Assembly (NCBI GenBank): GCA_937981985.1
Contig: CALJNB010000037.1
Location: forward strand, 1 to 42,015
Direction of reading: 5' to 3'
Origin: an uncultured bacterium
GTDB lineage: Bacteria; Myxococcota_A; Bradymonadia; Bradymonadales; Bradymonadaceae
DNA: 42,015 nucleotides
Part shown: one piece after another, positions 35,482 to 42,015 of the stretch
How positions within the stretch are numbered: the first letter of the stretch is position 1
Layout of the letters: the number at the start of each line of letters is the position of its first letter
The notes under the pieces: generated by a model
Database searches by the model: none
Seen by the model: the letters and a program-made list of their open reading frames with translations, nothing else
Told to the model about the DNA's origin: nothing
Made by a program: the position numbers and the translations under genes

Positions 35482-38400
35482 ATGTCGAAGTTTAAAGTTT
35501 TATGTGTATGCCTTTTTCTCATGCAGTTAGGCTGCGCGGACAATCCGATCGACGGTAATCTGAACGTGGGGGATGCGTGTGCAGGTTCGGTTTCGGTAAC
35601 GGGCGGTAATGGATCAGGTGACCCCGACTCAACTTGCGCGCCTGGATTGAGTTGCATCGACGAAACGTGCCAGCTTGATGGCGATGCTGACGGTATCCCA
35701 GACGCATCGGATAATTGCCCAACGATTGCCAATGATGACCAATTGGATTCCGACGATAATGGTGTCGGTGACGTCTGCGAAGGGCTCCCTAATAACAAGC
35801 CGAATAATAATAGAAATAACACGACGGGAACCAATAATTCCAATAATATGCCTAGCCCCGGTTTGTTAGAGCCCGACATCGAAATTTGTGACACGCCAGT
35901 ACCGGCAGTGGTCGGAACCGAACGATGTTCAGTAAGCGGAAACGACACGTCGGAGCTTTTAATTCACGCTAAGGAGGTTTTGGGTCCCGACACTGTTTAT
36001 GAAAATGGATTCGTACGTGTCGGCGCGGATGGAAATATTTCATGCGTCGGGTGCGATTGTTCTGATGGCGTCGCCGATGCAGTTCAGTTCCAATGTCCCA
36101 CTTCGGTTGTCTCTCCAGGTCTTATTAATCCCCATGATCATACAACCTTCTCGTTGAGTTGGCCCCAAGATCACGGCGACGAACGATTTGAACATCGCCA
36201 TGATTGGCGACGCGGCATACGCGGTCACACGCGTGTTGGTACCAACCCCGGTTCGGATCGTTCAAGAGAAGGGGTGATGTACGGCGAGTTAAGAATGCTT
36301 ATGGGGGGCGCGACAAGTATTGCAGGTTCGACGGCTTCTACCGACGCTTCGGGTTTGCTTCGTAACCTGGACACTAGCGATCACGAGGGACTTAACGTTG
36401 ATGTTGATTATCGTACTTTTCCTCTTGGCGATTCAACGCCGACCCAACTTTCTTCAGGTTGTAATTACCCATCAATAGATAGCGAGTCACGCGTTGACGG
36501 AGCAGGCATCTACCTTCCACATATTGCCGAAGGAATAGATGTGGAATCGAGAAACGAGTACCTATGTACCTCATCAAATGAAAATGGCGGTGCAGACTTG
36601 ATTAAGCCAAATACCTCTGTGATTCACGGTGTCGGTCTGAATCCATCAGATATTGCAGATATGGCTGCCTCGGGTTCTAACCTCGTGTGGTCACCGCGTT
36701 CCAATATTGATCTCTATGGAAATACTGCTCGGGTTCCTATTTTTAAAAGTTACGGGGTTAATATCGCGCTCGGGACAGATTGGTCTGCTTCGGGTTCGAT
36801 GAATGTCATGCGCGAACTTGCATGTGCTGATTATTTAAATGTTAACCACTATGGTCGTATTTTTTCGAGTTACGAAATATGGCGAATGTCGACCGTTAAC
36901 GCTGCATTTGCAATGGGAGCCGAAGACCAAATCGGCTCACTTGCCGAAGGATATAAAGCAGATATTACCATCTTTGACGCAGTGGAAAATAAGCGCTTTA
37001 GGTCTGTTATCGATGGAGCTGCTGATGATGTCGTCTTAGTAATGCGCGCTGGACTTCCACTTTATGGAGACGAGGGTTTAATCGCGGCTTTATTGCCATC
37101 GGCCGAAGTTGACTCCTGCGAAACCGTATTGGTTTGTGAAAGAACGCGACGCGTGTGCTTACAACGAGATGCAAGTCTGACACTTTCAGGAATTACTACT
37201 GCAGTTGATTCCAATGCTTACCCTTTGTTTTTCTGCGAAACACCTGAAAAAGAACCTTCTTGTGTGCCGGCCCGAACCGCTGAATACGACGGTTCTTTTG
37301 GTGACACCGACAACGATGGAGACGGAATTCCGAATGCGGACGATTCTTGTCCTGATATGTTCAATCCCGTTCGACCGCTTGACGTTGATGGAAAACAAGC
37401 CGACGTCGATGGTGACGGATTTGGAGATGAGTGTGATTCTTGTCCGCTTTCAGTTGGCGATGAGTGCGACACCTTTGACGCTAACGATCGCGATGGCGAT
37501 GGTGTAGCCAATGACACAGACAATTGTCCTGGAATCGCGAATATGGACCAGGCCAATGTCGACAACGATCAATTTGGCGACCTCTGTGATCCGTGTTCGG
37601 ACTTCGATAATACAAATAACCCCTCATGTCCGGCGACAATATACGAAATTCGAGATGGTACTGCCGCGTTGGGGGCAAGTGTGTTTACTGAAGAAGTTGT
37701 AGTAACTGCGGTTGGCGAAACAGGATTCTTTGTTCAAGTTAAAACGGATGCCTCGATATATGCCGGCGTGGAAGGAAGTGGACTCTGGATCTTTGTTGGC
37801 GCAAATGCGATGACGCCTGCCGTAGGTGATGAGATAAGTATCTCGGGTAAGATTGCTGAGTTTGGCGGGACGCTTGAACTTTTAGATGTTGCGTTCACGG
37901 TTATTAGCAGCGGCAACGCATTGCCTGCTTTTACCGTCGTCACGGCAGCCGAAGTAGGAACCGGCGGTACGCGAAGCGATGCCCTTCAAGGGACATTGAT
38001 ACGCTTAGTAGATGTCTCGGTAACAAACGCAAATCCAGACGACCCGGACGACTTCCAAGAGTTTGAAATAGATGACGCCTTACGTGTTGACGACTTCTTA
38101 TACACCATTACGCCTCGCCCTGCGCTTGGCGACAGCTTTACTTTTCTTCAAGGGCCACTCACATTCTCTTTTGGAAACGCTAAAATACTCCCAAGAGATA
38201 TGGACGATTTCTCGACTGGACCCGTACAGCTCAAAAGTTTAGGCGCGATGGAAACCTTCATCGAAGAAAATTCGATGGGCGTCGGTACGCCACCTATGAC
38301 AGTTGAGTTAACCGGACCCGCGCTAACCGACCGTACGATAACATTAACTTATACCGGGCAAGTCAGCGGACCGGCATCAGTTGATGTTTTAACTGGAAAC

Positions 38401-39330
38401 CAGAGCGTGGATATTCCTTTGACGGCATCAACGGTCGGTACCGGAACTGTCCGAGCAGAATTAGATGGAGATTTTCTCGTTTCAAACGTTACCGTTTTTA
38501 ACGACAGCAACTTACGAACCGTCGCATCGATAGCGCCTAATCTTGGCACTGTTGGGCCGAATGCGACAACCGATGTTGTCGTTACATTAAACCTTCCCGC
38601 ACCGACTGGCGGTTCAACTGTAAGTATTACCTATAGTCCTGGTACGGTCTTTAGCGGACCGGCAACGCTCAACATTGCCGCGGGTATGATTTCGGGATCC
38701 TTTCAAGTTACCGGAGGTGCGAATCAAGGTGCTGAAACCATCGTTGCAACTTTGGGAGCTTCAACGATGAGCACGACAGTTAATGTTGGCGGAGCGCCGA
38801 CCGGATGCAAGGTAATCATAAGCGAATATATCGAAGGTTCGGGCGGCGATAACAAAGCCATAGAGCTCTATAATTGTTCCAATAACCCGATTGATCTCAC
38901 TTCGATTGGAGTCTGCATCTACAGCAACGGGGACACTGATTGTAGCAATACCATTATCTTATCCGAACCTACGGCTTTAGCGGTGAACGACGTTTTCATG
39001 TTGTGTAAAAATAAAACCGGAGGCGAGCAGGGCATTCAAGATAATTGCGATGTGATGACTGAGGTCATTAGTATGAATGGTGATGACCGTCTTCTTATCT
39101 TCGAAGATAAGGACAGTTCAAATTCGTTCACGATGGGCGATGATATTCTTGACGCCTTTGGAGAGCTTCCAGTCCGACCGATGACGAGTCTTTGGAGTAA
39201 CCAAACACTTCGTCGATGTGATTTCACTCCGCACGATGGGTCTACATTTGATGCAGCTACTTTATATAGCTCGCACGCTTCTGACGATGTGAGCGATTAT
39301 GGAGTCGCGCCAACCGTCGGGTGTCCCTGA
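35482..39330 (+). CDS. Giant lipoprotein: amidohydrolase, TSP3 repeats and lamin-tail domain
   Basis: 1282 aa. Lipobox LGC (Cys near 19) and AGGA 6 nt before the ATG. In order: a Cys-rich stretch; one TSP3 repeat (about 65-97); an Asn-rich linker; an amidohydrolase (about 150-535) with all metal ligands in place, HDH near 218, HIAEG near 350, VIHGVG near 378 and GTDWSASG near 431, plus the closing GYKADITIFDA; further TSP3 repeats (about 605-715); an OB-like beta domain (about 715-910); beta-sandwich repeats (about 930-1105); and a lamin-tail domain (about 1110-1280, ISEYIEGSGGDNKAIELYN). The amidohydrolase is of the cytosine deaminase/guanine deaminase/atrazine hydrolase type. An envelope-displayed enzyme is likely; the substrate is unknown. 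It is monocistronic. Confidence 0.9.
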   Translation: MSKFKVLCVCLFLMQLGCADNPIDGNLNVGDACAGSVSVTGGNGSGDPDSTCAPGLSCIDETCQLDGDADGIPDASDNCPTIANDDQLDSDDNGVGDVCEGLPNNKPNNNRNNTTGTNNSNNMPSPGLLEPDIEICDTPVPAVVGTERCSVSGNDTSELLIHAKEVLGPDTVYENGFVRVGADGNISCVGCDCSDGVADAVQFQCPTSVVSPGLINPHDHTTFSLSWPQDHGDERFEHRHDWRRGIRGHTRVGTNPGSDRSREGVMYGELRMLMGGATSIAGSTASTDASGLLRNLDTSDHEGLNVDVDYRTFPLGDSTPTQLSSGCNYPSIDSESRVDGAGIYLPHIAEGIDVESRNEYLCTSSNENGGADLIKPNTSVIHGVGLNPSDIADMAASGSNLVWSPRSNIDLYGNTARVPIFKSYGVNIALGTDWSASGSMNVMRELACADYLNVNHYGRIFSSYEIWRMSTVNAAFAMGAEDQIGSLAEGYKADITIFDAVENKRFRSVIDGAADDVVLVMRAGLPLYGDEGLIAALLPSAEVDSCETVLVCERTRRVCLQRDASLTLSGITTAVDSNAYPLFFCETPEKEPSCVPARTAEYDGSFGDTDNDGDGIPNADDSCPDMFNPVRPLDVDGKQADVDGDGFGDECDSCPLSVGDECDTFDANDRDGDGVANDTDNCPGIANMDQANVDNDQFGDLCDPCSDFDNTNNPSCPATIYEIRDGTAALGASVFTEEVVVTAVGETGFFVQVKTDASIYAGVEGSGLWIFVGANAMTPAVGDEISISGKIAEFGGTLELLDVAFTVISSGNALPAFTVVTAAEVGTGGTRSDALQGTLIRLVDVSVTNANPDDPDDFQEFEIDDALRVDDFLYTITPRPALGDSFTFLQGPLTFSFGNAKILPRDMDDFSTGPVQLKSLGAMETFIEENSMGVGTPPMTVELTGPALTDRTITLTYTGQVSGPASVDVLTGNQSVDIPLTASTVGTGTVRAELDGDFLVSNVTVFNDSNLRTVASIAPNLGTVGPNATTDVVVTLNLPAPTGGSTVSITYSPGTVFSGPATLNIAAGMISGSFQVTGGANQGAETIVATLGASTMSTTVNVGGAPTGCKVIISEYIEGSGGDNKAIELYNCSNNPIDLTSIGVCIYSNGDTDCSNTIILSEPTALAVNDVFMLCKNKTGGEQGIQDNCDVMTEVISMNGDDRLLIFEDKDSSNSFTMGDDILDAFGELPVRPMTSLWSNQTLRRCDFTPHDGSTFDAATLYSSHASDDVSDYGVAPTVGCP

Positions 39331-39345
39331 TTCATTAGATTTTAA

Positions 39346-39750
39346 TTAGCGAAGTGCTTGAGAATATAGCCAGTCTTGAGCTTGACGTTCTTGAACGGTT
39401 TTTGGTTTAAAGGCGCATCCGTACATCGGTCGTTCACCCTCAGGTGTAACGATTCTTCGTATTTCACCGGTAACTTCGGCAACCACGCGTCGCGATCCTT
39501 CCATGATGGTAATGCGCATCGAAAAGGCTTGGCCTTCTTGTAGCGTAGCTTCGGTTCGGAAAAGACACCCTCCGGAGGATATATCGAGGACTTTCCCATA
39601 GATTTCTTTGTTCGAAAGTTTCATCGCACCGATGGCAGAAACAGGCGCGCGTCGAATTCTGGTATGCGGGCCGCTTTGATCAAAAATGGGCGCGCCGGGT
39701 CCATGAGATATTGTTAAATCAATTTTTTGGGACGGGACAACGTTTTCCAT
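39346..39750 (-). CDS. PilZ-domain protein
   Basis: 134 aa, soluble. A disordered N-terminal 30 residues is followed by RIRRAPVSAIGAM and the DxSxxG box (DISSGGCLF near 56-64), then the beta-barrel strands GQAFSMRI, VVAEVTGEIRRI and MYGCAFKP. PilZ proteins bind cyclic di-GMP, usually through RxxxR plus DxSxxG. Here the Arg run is RIRR and does not show the exact RxxxR spacing, so ligand binding is uncertain. A perfect GGAGG precedes the ATG. It is 68 nt downstream of the cytochrome gene and may be read through from it. Confidence 0.92.
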   Translation of the reverse strand: MENVVPSQKIDLTISHGPGAPIFDQSGPHTRIRRAPVSAIGAMKLSNKEIYGKVLDISSGGCLFRTEATLQEGQAFSMRITIMEGSRRVVAEVTGEIRRIVTPEGERPMYGCAFKPKTVQERQAQDWLYSQALR

Positions 39751-39817
39751 GAGAACCTCCGTGTTTCATGACAAGTTTCCCGTAGATCATCGCTCAATCT
39801 ATTCGATTAGCAATTTT

Positions 39818-41083
39818 TTAGTTCACCTTAAAGTCGAAGGATTTTTTGTAGATTGAGATAAATCGAGGATAATCATCTCCAAGTTTATTATACTCGGCAG
39901 CCTCGTCCGATATACGGTGTTTCGTGACTTCAACACCGAGCGTATATTCACCAGGAGTATCTTCGGAATGTTCGAAGGTGAACGAGCGTTCTTCATTTGG
40001 TCGAACATTATTATCCGATATTTTCTTTGCCTTGGGATGCCACTCCCAAACTTCGCCGATGCGATGACTTTTTTCAGCGACGATCTTTCCCATCTTATTT
40101 TTAACTTTGAAGACGATCATAAAAAAGCGTTCGGGATCACCGGTGGGGACATTATGTCCGGCGTGCTCGTTCTTGAGTTTTAGAGTGAATGAGAAGGGCT
40201 CTTTTGGTTTAAAGTTTTCATTGAGGGGTGACGATGTAAAGCTATAGCCATTAAGCGTTTTTGTTTTGGCGCCTTTACGTTTTGGAATTCCAGAACCGGG
40301 GAAATAGTGGAGGCGACTTTTACGGACACCGAACCCTTTGACGATCTCGCGTTGTACTTCTTCCATATGACAACTGATACAGTTCTTTTTTGTGTAATAG
40401 GGGCCGGCCTTCCATTCGTCACCGGTTTCAAAAGTGCAAGCAAGCGTATCTGTTATGGTTGCGACGGCGTTATGGCATCCAATGCATAATTTTTCTGATA
40501 GATGGTCGGTGTCTTTCACCGTCTTATGCGGTGCTTTGGAAGTCCCCGTTGGTCCAATTATCGCGCCGTCGCGAACATGACACCCCGCACAATTGATTCC
40601 TTCTTGTTGTAGCTTTCTATCGAATCTTGGATTCTTACGTTTAAGCGGATTATAGATGTCTCCGTCGATCAGTCCTTCGACAATGAATTCTTGCTGATTC
40701 TGCAGCGGGATGTGGCAATTGATACACATGATCGGGCTGGAATCTTTCTTTAGTTCTGCCTGGAATTGTAAGTCGGTCCATGCGTGGGCGTGTGTAGAAT
40801 ACTGCCACTCTTCATAGTGTTGTTGATGGCAGATTCCGCAATCTTGAGCGCTGATGCCAGGAACCCCTTGGGGCGTGAGTTGGTTGGGGATTGCAAACTC
40901 CCAGCTCTCTTTTAGGGGAACTACCCGTGGGTCGGTCTTTTTTATTTCCGTTTGCTCCAAGACTGAATCAGGCCCCGTTTTATTTGATTGCGCGACTTTT
41001 CGCTTTTTTGATTCTTGGCAAGACGTAAAGAATAAACTTAGCAGAAAGAGGTAGGCTATTTTACGAAAAGCGCGGCAACTCAT
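39818..41083 (-). CDS. Pentaheme c-type cytochrome lipoprotein
   Basis: 421 aa. Signal peptide with lipobox FTSC (Cys 22), so anchored in the envelope. Five CxxCH heme sites lie at 82-86, 120-124, 165-169, 200-204 and 235-239, and spaced His residues in the first 240 aa could be distal ligands, as in the cytochrome c554 / multiheme family. The last 170 residues are heme-free and beta-rich (FSFTLKLKNEHAGHNVPTGDPERFF). A role in periplasmic electron transfer is certain in kind; donor and acceptor are not known. Its ATG overlaps the hemE stop as ATGA, so the two are translated together. Confidence 0.93.
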   Translation of the reverse strand: MSCRAFRKIAYLFLLSLFFTSCQESKKRKVAQSNKTGPDSVLEQTEIKKTDPRVVPLKESWEFAIPNQLTPQGVPGISAQDCGICHQQHYEEWQYSTHAHAWTDLQFQAELKKDSSPIMCINCHIPLQNQQEFIVEGLIDGDIYNPLKRKNPRFDRKLQQEGINCAGCHVRDGAIIGPTGTSKAPHKTVKDTDHLSEKLCIGCHNAVATITDTLACTFETGDEWKAGPYYTKKNCISCHMEEVQREIVKGFGVRKSRLHYFPGSGIPKRKGAKTKTLNGYSFTSSPLNENFKPKEPFSFTLKLKNEHAGHNVPTGDPERFFMIVFKVKNKMGKIVAEKSHRIGEVWEWHPKAKKISDNNVRPNEERSFTFEHSEDTPGEYTLGVEVTKHRISDEAAEYNKLGDDYPRFISIYKKSFDFKVN

Positions 41084-42015
41084 TTGAAGTTTCGGACTGC
41101 GTCAACCATGGCGGCTACGCATTCAATTTTTGCATCTGGCGAAACGCCATGCCCTAAGTTCATGATGTGACCGTTCAATTCACGCATTGATTCCAGAAGT
41201 GCATTTGTTTTGTCTCGCATGAGATCGGCATTGGACAGTAATAAGACCGGGTCAAGATTCCCTTGAACACCAATGTTGTCTGGGAGTTTGCGTCGAAATT
41301 CCGGCAGCTTAACCGTCCAGTCTGCACCTAGTGCATTAGGTCCTGTGGCGACAAGTTCTTCGATGTTTCCATGGGCACCTTTTGAGAATACGATCACCGG
41401 AACATCATCCTTGACTGCATCAACGATTTTCTTAATCCATTTTCCCGAAGCGTCCCAAAAAATATCGGGTGCTAACACACCGCCCCAGCTATCAAAGACT
41501 TGCACAACGTCCGCACCGGCTTCGATTTGCATGCGGAAATATCGGATCGTTGCTTCCGTGATCAACTCCATTAAACGATCGAAGAGTTCTCGTTCACGAT
41601 AAAAAATCTGTTTGGCCAAGTGGTAGGTTTTCGATGAACCACCCTCCACCATATAAGTTGCTAAAGTCCAAGGAGAGCCACCAAATCCAATAAGTGCTTT
41701 TGTATCGCCGCATTCTTTTCTGGCGTTTCTGATCGCGCCAGTGACGTAAGAAAGATGATCTTCAACGGTTTTAGAGCTCAACTTTTCAAACGCTTCTTCG
41801 CAATCCACTTTGAATTGCATACCAATTCCGCCTTGTTCTCGAAAATGGTAGGGCTGTCCCAAAGCTTCGGGAATCACAAGAATATCCGAAAAGATGATAG
41901 CAGCGTCCATGTCGTAGCGCCGGACGGGTTGCATGGTAACTTCGCAGGCCAGTTCAGGTGTTTTGACGAGCGTGTGAAACGTATGTTCTTTTCGAAGTTC
42001 ACGGTACTCGGGTAA
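41080..42015 (-). CDS. hemE: Uroporphyrinogen decarboxylase, cut at the window edge
   Basis: HemE decarboxylates the four acetate side chains of uroporphyrinogen III to give coproporphyrinogen III in heme synthesis. The frame is open to the window end: reading before the first in-frame Met (41934) gives LPEYRELRKEHTF and TPELACEVT, both standard HemE sequence, so only about 30 N-terminal residues are missing. Seen: FSDILVIPEALG with the catalytic Asp, IGFGGSPWTLA, VFDSWGGVLAPDIFW and NLGHGVSPDAK. The stop overlaps the cytochrome c gene, placing heme supply and a heme protein in one message. Confidence 0.97.
   Translation of the reverse strand, partial: LPEYRELRKEHTFHTLVKTPELACEVTMQPVRRYDMDAAIIFSDILVIPEALGQPYHFREQGGIGMQFKVDCEEAFEKLSSKTVEDHLSYVTGAIRNARKECGDTKALIGFGGSPWTLATYMVEGGSSKTYHLAKQIFYRERELFDRLMELITEATIRYFRMQIEAGADVVQVFDSWGGVLAPDIFWDASGKWIKKIVDAVKDDVPVIVFSKGAHGNIEELVATGPNALGADWTVKLPEFRRKLPDNIGVQGNLDPVLLLSNADLMRDKTNALLESMRELNGHIMNLGHGVSPDAKIECVAAMVDAVRNFK

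Overview
The window looks like chromosomal DNA from a Gram-negative bacterium of moderate GC content. The mix points to the Myxococcota/Bradymonadota neighbourhood of the former Deltaproteobacteria: Asp/Gly-rich lipoproteins, thrombospondin type 3 (TSP3) repeat lipoproteins, three Hanks-type Ser/Thr kinases and an ETF:quinone oxidoreductase-like protein (EtfD). This is inference from gene content; there is no rRNA marker. I see no rRNA, tRNA, CRISPR array, insertion sequence or prophage.

Layout. 101-3864 (+): enolase, a fused FolD-GcvT protein and GcvH. 3958-4566 (-): a glutathione S-transferase. 4681-10285 (-): a stop/start-coupled envelope operon of an OprO/P-like porin, a large lipoprotein with a PHP/CehA-McbA metallohydrolase domain, and a secreted EF-hand protein. 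10454-13068: a small membrane protein (+), a DUF1801 protein and a tandem-domain bacterial microcompartment (BMC-T) shell protein (both -), and an RlmI-like methyltransferase (+). 13171-15303 (+): EtfD-like membrane Fe-S protein. 15305-18665 (-): two BMC-P vertex proteins and a class II aldolase with fully overlapping ends, then a TSP3-repeat lipoprotein. 18815-21850 (+): two tandem paralogous lipoproteins of unknown, glycosidase-like character, each with a similar promoter. 21916-24685 (-): two overlapping kinase genes, one membrane-anchored and one with an EF-hand. 24925-29837 (+): UbiB, a membrane protein coupled to an HxlR regulator behind two identical palindromes, YghU and a cold-shock protein. 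30021-34242 (-): a third kinase and DNA polymerase I. 34403-39330 (+): a CDP-alcohol phosphatidyltransferase and a giant amidohydrolase/TSP3/lamin-tail lipoprotein. 39346-42015 (-): a PilZ protein, a pentaheme cytochrome c lipoprotein and HemE, which runs off the window edge.

How genes may work together. FolD, GcvT and GcvH all handle one-carbon units on tetrahydrofolate; joining FolD to GcvT puts production and use of 5,10-methylene-THF on one chain. The BMC-T and two BMC-P genes, with an aldolase, point to a catabolic microcompartment whose hexamer (BMC-H) and aldehyde-processing enzymes are not in this window. Porin, metallohydrolase and EF-hand protein look like one outer-membrane/periplasmic unit. 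Calcium-type motifs recur: single EF-hands in a secreted protein and in a kinase, and TSP3 repeats in two lipoproteins.

Start codons were moved from the longest reading frame where a ribosome-binding site, a stop/start overlap or alignment with a paralogue favoured another; these cases are noted. All family calls are from reading motifs by eye, without database searches.
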